Source of the DNA: Methylibium petroleiphilum PM1
GTDB lineage: Bacteria; Pseudomonadota; Gammaproteobacteria; Burkholderiales; Burkholderiaceae_C
Direction of reading: 5' to 3'
DNA: 64,000 nucleotides
NCBI RefSeq assembly: GCF_000015725.1
Contig: NC_008825.1
Location: forward strand, 3,224,001-3,288,000
Shown here: piece by piece, positions 18,893 through 30,122 of the stretch
Layout: every line of letters starts with the position of its first letter
Position numbering within the stretch: the stretch's first letter is position 1
Made by a program: the position numbers and the translations under genes
Notes under the pieces: model-generated
Database searches by the model: none
What the model was told of the DNA's origin: nothing
The model's input: the letters and a program-made list of their open reading frames with translations, nothing else

Positions 18893-19216
18893 ATGCGCCG
18901 ACTTCGACCTGCCCCCAACCTCGCCATCGCCACGCTGTGGGCCGACCTGCTGGGGCAGGCGGGCATCGCGGCCACGGTGCAGCGGGCATTCGCCAGCAGC
19001 ATCGCCGGCCAGGTGCCGCCCGACCAGGCCCTGCCCGAGGTCTGGATCCAGCACGAGGAGCAGTTCGACCGCGCCGGCGTCATGCTCGACGAGCTGACGC
19101 ACTGCCCGCCGCGTCTGTGGGTCTGCCCGGGCTGCGGCGAGCGCATCGACGGTCCGTTCGAGCAGTGCTGGAACTGCGGCGCCGCCATGCCGCCCGACCC
19201 GCCGAGCCGGCTCTGA
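18893..19216 (+). CDS. DUF2007-type putative signal transducing protein with C-terminal zinc ribbon
   Basis: A 107-residue protein. The first 65 residues resemble the DUF2007 fold (ATLWADLLGQAGIAATVQ.., PEVWIQHEEQFDRAGVMLDEL), a small PII-like domain. The C-terminal end has a rubredoxin-type zinc ribbon, CPGCGERIDGPFEQCWNCG, with two CxxC pairs. The role of these proteins is not known. An in-frame GTG at 18866 could add nine residues. The EamA-family exporter starts 6 nt downstream, so the two are probably cotranscribed. Confidence 0.65.
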   Translation: MRRLRPAPNLAIATLWADLLGQAGIAATVQRAFASSIAGQVPPDQALPEVWIQHEEQFDRAGVMLDELTHCPPRLWVCPGCGERIDGPFEQCWNCGAAMPPDPPSRL

Positions 19217-19222
19217 GCGTCG

Positions 19223-20188
19223 ATGACCGGCCTGACCCCTCGCGTTGCCCTGCTGATGACCCTGCCGCCCCTCATGTGGGCCGGCAACGCGGTGGTCGGC
19301 CGGCTCGCGGTGGGCAGCGTGCCGCCGCTGACGCTGAACCTGCTGCGCTGGGGGCTGGCCCTGCTGTTGCTGCTGCCGCTGGGCTGGCGGGTGTTCCGCG
19401 CGCCGCGCGAACTGGCGGCGCGCTGGCCGCACCTGCTGCTGCTCGGCACGCTGGGCGTGGGCAGCTACAACGCGCTGCAGTACCTGGCGCTGCAGACGTC
19501 CACGCCGATCAACGTGACGCTGATCGCCGCCAGCATGCCGGTCTGGATGCTCGCGATCGGCGCGCTGTTCCATGGCGTGCGTCCGCAGCGCCGCCAGCTC
19601 GCGGGCGCCGCGCTGTCGCTGGCCGGCGTGGCGCTGGTCATCGCGCGCGGCAACCCGGCGGCGCTGGCGCGCGTGCAGTTCGTCACCGGAGATCTCTACA
19701 TCCTGGTGGCAATCGTCGCGTGGGCGTTCTACAGCTGGATGCTGGCGCGCCCGCCGGAGCATCTGCGCGGCGCGCGGCAGCCGCTGCTGCAGGCCGAGGG
19801 GCAGGTGCCGCGCCCGTGGACCTGGTCCGAGGTGCTGCTGGTGCAGGTGGCGTTCGGACTGATCAGCGCTGCGGCGGCCGCCGCGGGCGAGCAGGCGCTC
19901 GGCAGCGCGCCGATCCGATGGAACGCCTGGGTGGTGGCCGCGCTGCTGTTCGTCGCCGTCGGCCCCTCGCTGATCGCCTACCGCTGCTGGGGCTTGGGTG
20001 TCGCGCTGGCCGGTCCGGCGGCGGCGGCCTTCTTCGGCAACCTCACGCCGCTGTTCGCCGCGCTGCTGTCGGCCGCGCTGCTGGGCGAGCTGCCGCAGTG
20101 GTACCACGGCGTGGCGTTCGCACTGATCGTGGCCGGCATCGGGGTGTCGACGCGACGATCGACGCCCGGACGCCGCGACGGCCCCTAG
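19223..20188 (+). CDS. DMT-superfamily (EamA) transporter
   Basis: This 321-residue inner membrane protein has ten predicted hydrophobic segments in two EamA repeats, the first opening with PPLMWAGNAVVGRLAVG and the second near AIVAWAFYSWMLARPP. The loop between repeats is longer than usual (about 45 residues, residues 175-220). EamA proteins export small metabolites such as amino acids; the substrate is unknown here. It directly follows the DUF2007 gene. Confidence 0.88.
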   Translation: MTGLTPRVALLMTLPPLMWAGNAVVGRLAVGSVPPLTLNLLRWGLALLLLLPLGWRVFRAPRELAARWPHLLLLGTLGVGSYNALQYLALQTSTPINVTLIAASMPVWMLAIGALFHGVRPQRRQLAGAALSLAGVALVIARGNPAALARVQFVTGDLYILVAIVAWAFYSWMLARPPEHLRGARQPLLQAEGQVPRPWTWSEVLLVQVAFGLISAAAAAAGEQALGSAPIRWNAWVVAALLFVAVGPSLIAYRCWGLGVALAGPAAAAFFGNLTPLFAALLSAALLGELPQWYHGVAFALIVAGIGVSTRRSTPGRRDGP

Positions 20189-20278
20189 ACAGCCCCTCTC
20201 CAGCCCCTAGTCCGACGAACGTTTGGTCGCATCCGTGGCGCGGTCGGCTCGCTATGATCCGCGCAAGCAGCCGCTCCC

Positions 20279-22681
20279 ATGCACACCTCCCGCGACGTCG
20301 CCCTTCCGCAAGCGCACGACTGGCATCGGCTCCCGGGGCTGATGATGGCAATCGGCCGCGACGCGCGCCTGCTGGCCGTGAACGAACCGCTGGCGGCATG
20401 CACCGGCTGGCACCGCGACGCCGCCGCCGACGGCGAGGCGTGGCTCGACCGGCTCTCCGCGCCGTCGCGCCGCGAGCTGCTGAAGGCACTGGACCATCTC
20501 GACACGGCCGACCGCTTCCGCCTCGAGCTGCAGTTCCGCCGGCCTGGCGGCGAGGTCGGCTGGCTCGAGTGCGATGCACGATGGAACCGCGACACCGAGC
20601 TCTGCCTGTGCGCGCTGCACGACGTGAGCGCGCGCAAGCGCACCGAGCTCGCGCTGCGCGAGCAGACCACGCAGCTGCGAGTGCTGGCCGACAACGTGCC
20701 GGCGCTGATCGCCTACTACGAACAGCAGGGCTTCCGCTGCACCTTCGCGAACCGCCACTATGCGAGCGCACTGGGCTGGACCCCCGAGAACATCCTCGGC
20801 CGCACCGCGGCCGAGATCGTCGGCGAGCGCGGCTGGCAACAGATCCGCCCCTACATCGAGCGGGTGGTCGAGACCCGCGCCCAGGTGTCCTACGAGCGCG
20901 AACTGACCGATGCCGCCGGCCGGCCGCAATGGCTCGAGGTCGACGTGCTGCCGAACTTCGACGACGAGGGCGAGCTGTCGGGCGCCTTCGTGCGGGTCAC
21001 CGACATCACCAAGCACCGGCTGGCCGAGCGCGCCGTGCGCGAATCGGAAGAACGGCTCGCGAAGTTCATGCAGGCGAGCGCCGAGGGCATCCTGTTCCAC
21101 CGCAACGGCACGGTGATCGACATCAACGAGCCGATCTGCGAGCTCACCGGCTACACCCGCGACGAGGTCATCGGCCGGCAGACCGCGGAGTTCCTGGCGC
21201 CCGACCACCTGCCGCGCGCGCAGCAGGCGCTGGCCACCGGCGCCGAGGCGGCGTGGGAGAGCGTCGCGCTCGGCCGCGCCGGAGAACGCATCCCGGTCGA
21301 GCTGATCACGCGCTCGATCATGCGCAACGGCGAGCGGCTGCGCCTGGTGATCGTGCGCGACATCCGCGAGCGTGTGGCCGCGCAGGCGCGCATCCACCAC
21401 CTCGCGCACCACGACGCGCTGACCGGGCTGCCCAACCGCGCCGCCTTCGGCCTGCAGCTCGAGCGACTCACGGCCTCGCACCGCAGCGGGGACGCGCAGA
21501 TCGCGCTGCTGTTCATCGACCTCGACCACTTCAAGCGCATCAACGACTCGCTCGGCCACCTGGTCGGCGACCTGCTGCTGCAGACCGTGACGGCGCGCAT
21601 CACCGACAACCTTCGCGCCGACGACCTGGTGGCACGCTTCGGCGGCGACGAGTTCATGGTGCTGATCCCGGGCGTGACCGACCGCAGCGTCGTGGAGCAG
21701 GTGGCGGGCAAGCTGCTGGCGGTGATCGAGGCGCCGCTCGAGGCCGCGGGCCGGTCGATCTCGGTGTCGCCGTCGATCGGCGTCTCGCTGTTCCCCGAGC
21801 ATGGCCGCACGCCGGCCGAGCTGATCCAGCATGCCGACGCGGCGATGTACATGGCCAAGGCGCGCGGTCGCGCCAACGTGCAGTTCTTCGACCCGGTGGT
21901 GGCCAGCGCCGCCTACGACGCGCTGGTGGTCGAGAGCCAGCTGGCGCAGGCGCTGGAGACCGGGGCCTTCGAGCTCCACTACCAGCCGCAGCTGCGCTCC
22001 GGCGACGGCCGGCTGGTCGGGGTCGAGGCGTTGATCCGCTGGCACCATCCCGAGCGCGGCCTGCTGCTGCCCGATGACTTCATCCCGGTGGCCGAGGAGC
22101 GCCGGCTGATGCTGCCGATCGGCCAGTGGGTGCTGCGCGAGGCGATGCGCTGCGCCCGGCGCTGGCATGCGCAGGGGCTCGAGCTGCCGATCTCGGTCAA
22201 CCTCAGCAGCATGCAGTTCCAGCAGCGCGGCTTCGTCGACTCGCTGGCCGAACTGCTGCGGCAGGAGCAGGTGAACGGGGCATGGCTGGAGCTCGAGCTC
22301 ACCGAGCGCATGCTGATGGACGACCTGGACGAGGTGAAGGCCACGCTGGCGCAGCTCAAGGCGCTGGGCATGCGCATCTCGGTCGACGACTTCGGCACCG
22401 GCTACTCGTCGCTCGGTCACCTGAAGGAACTGCCGATCGACAAGGTGAAGATCGATCGATCCTTCGTGCAGGACGTGCCGCAGAACGCCGACGCCGCGGC
22501 CATCGTGCAGGCGATCGTGCAGCTCGGCCGCAGCCTGGGCATGACCGTCATCGCCGAGGGCGTGGAGACCGAGGCCCAGGAGCGCTTCCTGCGCGAGCTG
22601 GGTTGCGAGGAACTGCAGGGCCTGCGGATCGCGCCGCCGCTCTCGGAGGCCGACCTGCAGCTCTGGGCCTCGCGGCGCTAG
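20279..22681 (+). CDS. PAS-PAS-PAS-GGDEF-EAL cyclic di-GMP signalling protein
   Basis: The 800-residue protein has no membrane segment. Three PAS-like sensor regions cover about residues 10-375 (the last with LTGYTRDEVIGRQ). A GGDEF domain has its intact motif at 455-459 and an RxxD inhibitory site (R446-D449) five residues before it. An EAL domain follows with EAL at 583-585, DDFGTGYSSL, KIDRSF and EGVET. All key catalytic motifs look intact, so it could both make and degrade c-di-GMP, with the PAS region setting the balance. TATGAT 21 nt upstream may be a -10 box. The next gene is convergent. Confidence 0.93.
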   Translation: MHTSRDVALPQAHDWHRLPGLMMAIGRDARLLAVNEPLAACTGWHRDAAADGEAWLDRLSAPSRRELLKALDHLDTADRFRLELQFRRPGGEVGWLECDARWNRDTELCLCALHDVSARKRTELALREQTTQLRVLADNVPALIAYYEQQGFRCTFANRHYASALGWTPENILGRTAAEIVGERGWQQIRPYIERVVETRAQVSYERELTDAAGRPQWLEVDVLPNFDDEGELSGAFVRVTDITKHRLAERAVRESEERLAKFMQASAEGILFHRNGTVIDINEPICELTGYTRDEVIGRQTAEFLAPDHLPRAQQALATGAEAAWESVALGRAGERIPVELITRSIMRNGERLRLVIVRDIRERVAAQARIHHLAHHDALTGLPNRAAFGLQLERLTASHRSGDAQIALLFIDLDHFKRINDSLGHLVGDLLLQTVTARITDNLRADDLVARFGGDEFMVLIPGVTDRSVVEQVAGKLLAVIEAPLEAAGRSISVSPSIGVSLFPEHGRTPAELIQHADAAMYMAKARGRANVQFFDPVVASAAYDALVVESQLAQALETGAFELHYQPQLRSGDGRLVGVEALIRWHHPERGLLLPDDFIPVAEERRLMLPIGQWVLREAMRCARRWHAQGLELPISVNLSSMQFQQRGFVDSLAELLRQEQVNGAWLELELTERMLMDDLDEVKATLAQLKALGMRISVDDFGTGYSSLGHLKELPIDKVKIDRSFVQDVPQNADAAAIVQAIVQLGRSLGMTVIAEGVETEAQERFLRELGCEELQGLRIAPPLSEADLQLWASRR

Positions 22682-22726
22682 GGCCGTTGACGCGACCGGA
22701 GGGCTCGCGCCCGTGCTGCGCAGGCC

Positions 22727-23509
22727 CTAGAACGTGCCGGGGTAGGCCCCGCCGTCCATCAGCAGGTTCTGACCGGTGATGTAGCCGGCCTGGGCGCCAC
22801 ACAGGAAGGCGCACGCCGCGCCGAACTCGGCCGGCGTGCCGAAGCGCCCCGCGGGGTTCTTCAGCGCACGCTGCGCCATCACCTGCGCCGTCGTCAGGCC
22901 GCTGGCCTGCGCGGCACCCTCCAGCGTCCTGGCGAGCCGTTCGGTCTCGAACGGGCCGGGCAGCAGGTTGTTGATCGTCACATTGCGCGCCACCGTCGTG
23001 CGCGACAGGCCGGCCACGAAGCCGGTGAGCCCCGAGCGCGCGCCGTTGGACAGGCCCAGGATGTCGATCGGCGCCTTCACCGCCGCCGACGTGATGTTGA
23101 CGATGCGGCCGAAGCCGCGCGCCATCATCGGATCGACCACCGCCTTCATCAACTCGATCGGCGTCAGCATGTTGGCGTCGAGCGCCGCGATCCAGGCGGC
23201 GCGGTCCCAGTCGCGGAAGTCGCCGGTCGGCGGACCGCCCGCGTTGTTCACCAGGATGTCGACCTGCGGGCACGCCGCCAGCGCCGCGGCACGCCCTTCG
23301 GCAGTGGTGATGTCGCCGGCGACCGCGCGCACCTCGATGGCCGGGTTCGACGCGCGCAGCGCGGCCGCCGCCGCCTGCAGCGCCTCGGCCCCGCGCGCCG
23401 TGATCACCAGGTTCGCGCCCTCGGCGGCGAGCGCCTGCGCGCAGCCCAGGCCGAGCCCCTTGCTGGCGGCGCACACGAGCGCCCATTTGCCGGTGATGCC
23501 CAGATCCAT
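22727..23509 (-). CDS. SDR-family protein lacking the catalytic Tyr-Lys pair
   Basis: A 260-residue Rossmann protein of the short-chain dehydrogenase/reductase type with a cofactor loop (AASKGLGLG, residues 15-23) and NNAGG (88-92). Ser141 of the usual triad is present, but the YxxxK motif is replaced: position 154 is Ser and 158 is Arg (LGLSNGARSG). The C-terminal TGQNLLMDGG is normal. I recall a BKR-like SDR subfamily with the same change, so this is likely an inherited feature, not a sequencing error. It closes the tctBA-ggt-EamA-SDR run of genes, 17 nt after the exporter. Activity and substrate are unknown. Confidence 0.85.
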   Translation of the reverse strand: MDLGITGKWALVCAASKGLGLGCAQALAAEGANLVITARGAEALQAAAAALRASNPAIEVRAVAGDITTAEGRAAALAACPQVDILVNNAGGPPTGDFRDWDRAAWIAALDANMLTPIELMKAVVDPMMARGFGRIVNITSAAVKAPIDILGLSNGARSGLTGFVAGLSRTTVARNVTINNLLPGPFETERLARTLEGAAQASGLTTAQVMAQRALKNPAGRFGTPAEFGAACAFLCGAQAGYITGQNLLMDGGAYPGTF

Positions 23510-23526
23510 GTCGTGCTCCTTGTCGT

Positions 23527-24435
23527 TCAGCGCGCCCGCGCCAGCAGCCAGATGCCCACCAGCACCAGCGCGGTCCCGGCAGCGACCCAGGCGGTGAAGG
23601 GCTCACCGAGGATCACGATGCCCATCAGCAGCGTGCTCATCGGTCCCACCATGCCGGTCTGCGCCGCCAGCGTGGGGCCGATGCGCTCGATCGCCATCAT
23701 CACCATCAGCACCGGCGCCACGGTGCAGACCGTGGCGTTCAGCAGCGACAGCCACAGCGCCGGCTCCGGCACGGCCAGCGCCACCGCCGGCGAGCGCAGC
23801 ACGAAGAACTGCGCGATGCACAGCGCGCAGGCCACCGTGCTCGCCAGGCCCACCAGCCGCATCGAGCCCAGGCGCTGCACGAGCTCGCCGCTGTAGACCA
23901 GGTAGACCGCATAGCTCACCGCGCTGGCGAACACCAGCAGCGCGCCCAGCACGACGTCGGGCCCCTGGAAGCCGACCTCGTGGCCGAACACCAGCAGCAC
24001 GCCGAGGTAGCTGACGCCGATCGCCAGCGCCTGCGGGCGCGTCACGCGCCGGCCGAACAGCAGCACGCCGAAGGCCAGCACCAACGTGGGGTTGAGGTAG
24101 AGGATCAGCCGCTCCAGGCTGGCGCTGATGTACTGCAGGCCCAGGAAGTCGAGGAAGCTCGCCAGGTAGTAGCCGGTGACGCCGAGCAGCAGCACCATGC
24201 GCCTGTCGTGCGCCGTCAGCGGCCGCCTGCCGCGGCTGACCCACCAGGCCATCGCCAGGAACAGCGGCAGCGCGAACAGCATGCGGAAGAACAACACCGT
24301 GACGGCGTCGAGGCCGTGGCGGTACAGCAGCTTGGCGACGATGGCCTTGCCGGAGAAGGCGATCGCACCGGCCATCGCCAGCGCCAGCCCGCCCCAGGGC
24401 AGGCCGGGCCGCACCGCGGACGGCGGTGGCGACAC
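23527..24435 (-). CDS. DMT-superfamily (EamA) transporter
   Basis: A 302-residue inner membrane protein with ten hydrophobic segments in two EamA repeats (LALAMAGAIAFSGKAIVAKL near the start; GPMSTLLMGIVILGEPFT near the end, a typical EamA close). I set the start at GTG 24435, whose first base overlaps the last base of the upstream gamma-glutamyltransferase stop (TAGTG). This suggests translational coupling and a shared metabolic role, perhaps export of an amino acid product. Substrate unknown. Confidence 0.85.
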   Translation of the reverse strand: MSPPPSAVRPGLPWGGLALAMAGAIAFSGKAIVAKLLYRHGLDAVTVLFFRMLFALPLFLAMAWWVSRGRRPLTAHDRRMVLLLGVTGYYLASFLDFLGLQYISASLERLILYLNPTLVLAFGVLLFGRRVTRPQALAIGVSYLGVLLVFGHEVGFQGPDVVLGALLVFASAVSYAVYLVYSGELVQRLGSMRLVGLASTVACALCIAQFFVLRSPAVALAVPEPALWLSLLNATVCTVAPVLMVMMAIERIGPTLAAQTGMVGPMSTLLMGIVILGEPFTAWVAAGTALVLVGIWLLARAR

Positions 24436-26060
24436 TACCAGCCCACCGCCTGGCCGTCGCGCCGAGGATCGCTCGCGGCGACGTAGCCCTCGACCGCCGG
24501 ATCGCCCAGGCGCCAGATGAACTGCCCGGCGCCGAAGTCCTGGTAGCTGTCCTGGATCACTTCCATACGGTGACCCAGCGCCGCCAGGCCCTGCACCGTG
24601 GCCAGGTCCATGCCGGCCTCGACGTTGATCTCCAGGCCGGCGTTGTAGCGCCAGCGCGGAGCGTCGCAGGCGGCCTGCGGGTCCTGGCCGTAGTCGACCA
24701 TGCGCACCAGCGTCTGCAGGTGACCCTGCGGCTGCATGTTCGCGCCCATCACGCCGAAGCTCATGCGCGGCGCGCCGTCGGCATCGCTCAGGAAGGCCGG
24801 GATGATGGTATGGAAGGGCCGCTTGCCCGGTGCCACGACGTTGGGGCTGCGCGTGTCCAGGCTGAAGGCGTGGCCGCGGTTCTGCAGGCTCAAGCCCCAG
24901 TCCGGCAGCACCACGCCGGAACCGAAGCCCATGTAGTTGCTCTGGATGAAGCTCACCATCATGCCGGTCTCGTCGGCTGCGGTGAGGTAGATGGTGCCGC
25001 CCTTGACCGGGTTGCCGGCGCCGAAGTCCTGGGCGCGTTTCGGGTCGATCAATCGGGCCCGGACGGCCAGGTAGTCGTCGGCCAGCAGCTGTTCGGCACT
25101 CACCTCCATGCTGCCGGGCTCGGCCACGTAGCGGTAGACGTCTGCGAAGGCGAGCTTCATCGCCTCGATCTGCAGGTGTTGCGACGCCACGCCGTCGACC
25201 GGCAGTGCGGCGACATCGAAGTGCGCCAGGATGCCGGCCGCGAGCAACGCCGCGAGGCCCTGCCCGTTCGGCGGAATCTCGTGCAGCACCTGACCGCGGT
25301 AGGCCTGCGCGATGGGCGTGACCCATTCGGGTCGGTAGGCGGCGAAGTCCTGCACGGTCAGCGCGCCGCCCTGCGCGCGTGCCTGCCGCGCCAGCGCCTC
25401 CGCGATCTCGCCGCCATAGAACGCCGCGCCGCGCGTCGCGGCGATCGCGTGCAGCGCCCGGGCCGCACCGGGCAGCTTGAACAACTCGCCGACCCGCGGC
25501 GCGCGGCCCTGCGGCAGGAAGGCCTCGGTGAATCCGGGCTGAGCCACCAGCGCCTCCACCTGGGCGGCGGCGGCCCACTTCTGTCCCACCACGACCGGCA
25601 CCGCATAGCCGCGCTCGGCCACCTCGATCGCCGGCGCCAGCAAGTCGCCGAAGGGCAGCTTGCCGAAGCGCTCGCTCAACGCCAGCCACGACGCCACCGC
25701 GCCAGGCACCGTCACGCTGTCCCAGCCGCGCGCCGGCGGCGAGATCGTGTCGCGACCGTACTTGCGATGGAAGTACTCGGGCGTCCAGGCCTGCGGCGCG
25801 CGGCCCGAGGCATTGAGTCCGTGCAGCGCCTGCCCGTCCCAGAGGATGCAGAAGGCGTCCGAGCCCAGGCCGTTGCTGCAGGGCTCGACGATCGTCATGA
25901 CCGCGGCGGTGGCGACCGCGGCATCGACGGCATTGCCGCCAGCCGCCAGCATGCGCAGCCCGGCCTGGGCCGCCAGCGGATGCGAGGTGGCGACGACGTT
26001 GCGTGCGAACAGCGGCAGGCGCTGGCTGCCGTAGCCCGCCCGGTAGTCGAAGGGGTTCAT
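24435..26060 (-). CDS. Gamma-glutamyltransferase family protein, signal-less
   Basis: A 541-residue member of the GGT/Ntn-hydrolase family (YwrD-like group). It has AGGNAVDAAVATAAVMTIVEP at residues 40-60, NGLGSDAF, and the nucleophile threonine in KGGTIYLTAADE, where the precursor would cleave itself. The small-subunit motif PFHTIIPAF is also present. Unlike the ggt at 7236-8960 it has no signal peptide and so probably acts in the cytoplasm. It may hydrolyse gamma-glutamyl or acylated amino acid compounds. The exporter gene is coupled to its stop; tctA lies 93 nt upstream on the same strand. Confidence 0.9.
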   Translation of the reverse strand: MNPFDYRAGYGSQRLPLFARNVVATSHPLAAQAGLRMLAAGGNAVDAAVATAAVMTIVEPCSNGLGSDAFCILWDGQALHGLNASGRAPQAWTPEYFHRKYGRDTISPPARGWDSVTVPGAVASWLALSERFGKLPFGDLLAPAIEVAERGYAVPVVVGQKWAAAAQVEALVAQPGFTEAFLPQGRAPRVGELFKLPGAARALHAIAATRGAAFYGGEIAEALARQARAQGGALTVQDFAAYRPEWVTPIAQAYRGQVLHEIPPNGQGLAALLAAGILAHFDVAALPVDGVASQHLQIEAMKLAFADVYRYVAEPGSMEVSAEQLLADDYLAVRARLIDPKRAQDFGAGNPVKGGTIYLTAADETGMMVSFIQSNYMGFGSGVVLPDWGLSLQNRGHAFSLDTRSPNVVAPGKRPFHTIIPAFLSDADGAPRMSFGVMGANMQPQGHLQTLVRMVDYGQDPQAACDAPRWRYNAGLEINVEAGMDLATVQGLAALGHRMEVIQDSYQDFGAGQFIWRLGDPAVEGYVAASDPRRDGQAVGW

Positions 26061-26153
26061 GGTTCGATTATGGGCAGCGGCCTCGCCGCTCGCTGCCCGG
26101 ACCGTCCTGCCACAGCCGGATGCGGGGGCTTGGAGAGCCCCCGGGGCGCAGCG

Positions 26154-27662
26154 TCAGTCGGCGTCCTGGAAGGCTTCTTCGCGCTTGCTGCGGATCGAGG
26201 GCAGCATCACCACCACGATCATCGCCACCGCCGCCAGCAGCAGAGCGGCCGACAGCGGACGGGTCGCGAAGGTGCTCCAGTCGCCGCGGCTCAGCAGCAG
26301 CGCGCGGCGCAGGTTCTCCTCCATCATCGGCCCGAGGATGAAGCCCAGCAGCAGCGGCGCCGGCTCGCAGCTGAGCTTGTAGAACAGGTAGCCGATCAGG
26401 CCGAAGCCGGCCGCCATGTAGACATCGAAGTTATTGTTGTTCAGCGTGTACAGGCCGATGCAGCAGAACGTGAGGATCGCGGGGAACAGAAAGCGGTAGG
26501 GCACCGTCAGCAGCTTGATCCAGATGCCGATCAGCGGCAGGTTCAGCACCACCAGCATCAGGTTGCCGATCCACATGCTGGCGATCAGGCCCCAGAACAG
26601 CTCGGGGTTGCTGGTCATCACCTGCGGGCCGGGCTGGATGCCCTTGATGGTCATCGCGCCGACCATCAGCGCCATCACCGCGTTGGGGGGGATGCCGAGC
26701 GTGAGCATCGGGATGAAGCTGGTCTGCGCGCCGGCGTTGTTGGCGCTCTCCGGACCCGCGACGCCGCGGATGTCTCCCTTGCCGAACTTGCGCGCGTCCT
26801 TCGCGACCTTCTTCTCCAGCGTGTACGCGGCGAACGAGGCCAGCAGCGCGCCCCCGCCCGGCAGGATGCCGAGCACCGAACCGAGCGCCGTGCCGCGCAG
26901 CACCGCAGGCGCTGCCAGCTTGAAGTCTTCCTTGGTCGGCCACAGACCGCCCACCGACTTGGTGAACACCTCGCGGTGCTCGGGCGGCTGGCCGAGGTTG
27001 GCGATGATCTCGCCGAAACCGAACACGCCCATCGCGATGGCGACGAAGCCGATGCCGTCGGTCAGCTCGGCGATGTCGAAGCTGTAGCGCGGCACGCCGG
27101 AGATCACGTCGGTGTTGATCTGGCCCAGCAGCAGGCCCAGCACGATCATCGAGATGGCCTTCACCAGCGACCCCGAGGCCAGCACGACCGCGCCGATGAG
27201 GCCCAGCACCATCAGCGAGAAGTACTCGGCCGGGCCGAACTTGAAGGCCAGCTCGGTGAGCGGCGGCGCGAACGCGGCCAGGATGATGGTGCCCACGCAA
27301 CCGGCGAAGAACGAGCCCAGGCCGGCCGTGGCGAGCGCGGCGCCGGCACGGCCCTGGCGCGCCATCTGGTAGCCGTCGATCGCGGTCACGACCGAGCTCG
27401 ACTCGCCCGGCACGTTGATCAGGATCGCGGTGGTCGAGCCGCCGTACTGCGCGCCGTAGTAGATGCCGGCCAGCATGATCAGCGCCGGCGTCGCGTCGAG
27501 CGCGTAGATCGACGGCAGCAGCATCGCGATGGTGGCGACCGGGCCGAGGCCGGGCAGCACGCCGATCAGCGTGCCGAGCACGCAGCCGAAGAAACCGTAC
27601 AGCAGGTTCTGGAACGAGAGCGCGACGCCGAAGCCGGTCGCGAGGTTGTTGAGCAGGTCCAT
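26154..27662 (-). CDS. tctA: Tripartite tricarboxylate transporter large permease subunit
   Basis: TctA is the 12-segment membrane subunit of the TTT family, which imports carboxylates with a periplasmic binding protein (TctC). The 502-residue protein shows GVLPGLGPVATIAMLLP, YYGAQYGGSTTAILINVPGE, GILPGGGALLASF and LGIPPNAVMALMVGAM, all TctA hallmarks. It follows tctB by 16 nt. No tctC is next to it; in Burkholderiales binding proteins are often encoded elsewhere. The substrate cannot be told. Confidence 0.95.
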   Translation of the reverse strand: MDLLNNLATGFGVALSFQNLLYGFFGCVLGTLIGVLPGLGPVATIAMLLPSIYALDATPALIMLAGIYYGAQYGGSTTAILINVPGESSSVVTAIDGYQMARQGRAGAALATAGLGSFFAGCVGTIILAAFAPPLTELAFKFGPAEYFSLMVLGLIGAVVLASGSLVKAISMIVLGLLLGQINTDVISGVPRYSFDIAELTDGIGFVAIAMGVFGFGEIIANLGQPPEHREVFTKSVGGLWPTKEDFKLAAPAVLRGTALGSVLGILPGGGALLASFAAYTLEKKVAKDARKFGKGDIRGVAGPESANNAGAQTSFIPMLTLGIPPNAVMALMVGAMTIKGIQPGPQVMTSNPELFWGLIASMWIGNLMLVVLNLPLIGIWIKLLTVPYRFLFPAILTFCCIGLYTLNNNNFDVYMAAGFGLIGYLFYKLSCEPAPLLLGFILGPMMEENLRRALLLSRGDWSTFATRPLSAALLLAAVAMIVVVMLPSIRSKREEAFQDAD

Positions 27663-27678
27663 GACAGTGCGCCTCGCT

Positions 27679-28143
27679 TCAGCCGCCCAGGAAGGTGGGC
27701 CACATCGGGATCGTGAGGTTCAGGCCCTTCACGAACACCAGGTAGCTGCCGACGGTGAGGATCACGCAGGTCGCCAGCACGCCTTTCCAGTGGAACTCGT
27801 CCCCGCCGAAGCTGGCGATCACGATCAGGATCGGCACCGTGATCGCCATGCCCAGCCGCGGCAGCAGCGCGCCGAACAGGATCACCGCGCCCAGGATCAG
27901 CAGCAGCGGCTTCCAGGCGATGCGCCCGATCGGGTCGCCCCCGTCGCTCTCGATCGTCAAGGCCTTGAACAGCACCGCCGCACCCAGCAGCGCGAGGATC
28001 AATCCCAGCAGCAGAGGAAAGTAGCCCGGCCCGGGCTTGGCCGACGTGCCGAAGCTGTAGGTTGTCGCGCCGATCGCGAAGCCCAGGCCGATGGCGACGA
28101 ACATCACGCCGGACACGAAATCTCGCTGACTCTTGATCTTCAC
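27679..28143 (-). CDS. tctB: Tripartite tricarboxylate transporter small permease subunit
   Basis: The 154-residue protein has four hydrophobic segments and the TctB layout: a first segment after DFVSGVMFVAIGLGFAIG, then GPGYFPLLLGLILALLG, whose GPGYFP motif is typical. It starts with GTG at 28143 behind a strong GAGGAGG site. It is the first gene of the tctBA-ggt-EamA-SDR run. TctB is the poorly conserved small membrane partner of TctA. Confidence 0.92.
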   Translation of the reverse strand: MKIKSQRDFVSGVMFVAIGLGFAIGATTYSFGTSAKPGPGYFPLLLGLILALLGAAVLFKALTIESDGGDPIGRIAWKPLLLILGAVILFGALLPRLGMAITVPILIVIASFGGDEFHWKGVLATCVILTVGSYLVFVKGLNLTIPMWPTFLGG

Positions 28144-28163
28144 CGGATGCCTCCTCGCGGTCC

Positions 28164-28196
28164 GTGCCCTGTGGCACTGTTGTGAACCCGATTCTA
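28164..28196 (-). promoter_or_regulatory. Candidate tctB promoter and dyad
   Basis: On the minus strand TAGAAT (28196-28191) matches a -10 box in 5 of 6 bases. Just downstream GTGCC-ACAG-GGCAC (28177-28164) forms a 5-bp dyad in the leader. No clear -35 is seen. Confidence 0.3.
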
Positions 28197-28270
28197 GGAA
28201 GCGCCCGGCGGCACGCTCTGTGTGGTTTACACGTAGCGTCCGAGAGCCCCGGCGCGATGTCAGCGTCGGT

Positions 28271-30112
<1,842 letters not shown>

Positions 30113-30122
30113 GCAGGTTTCG

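Noticed and set aside
23527-25689. Single fused protein across the second gamma-glutamyltransferase and the EamA exporter
   Set aside because: The frame is open by chance; family sequence of the exporter begins only at the GTG overlapping the gamma-glutamyltransferase stop.
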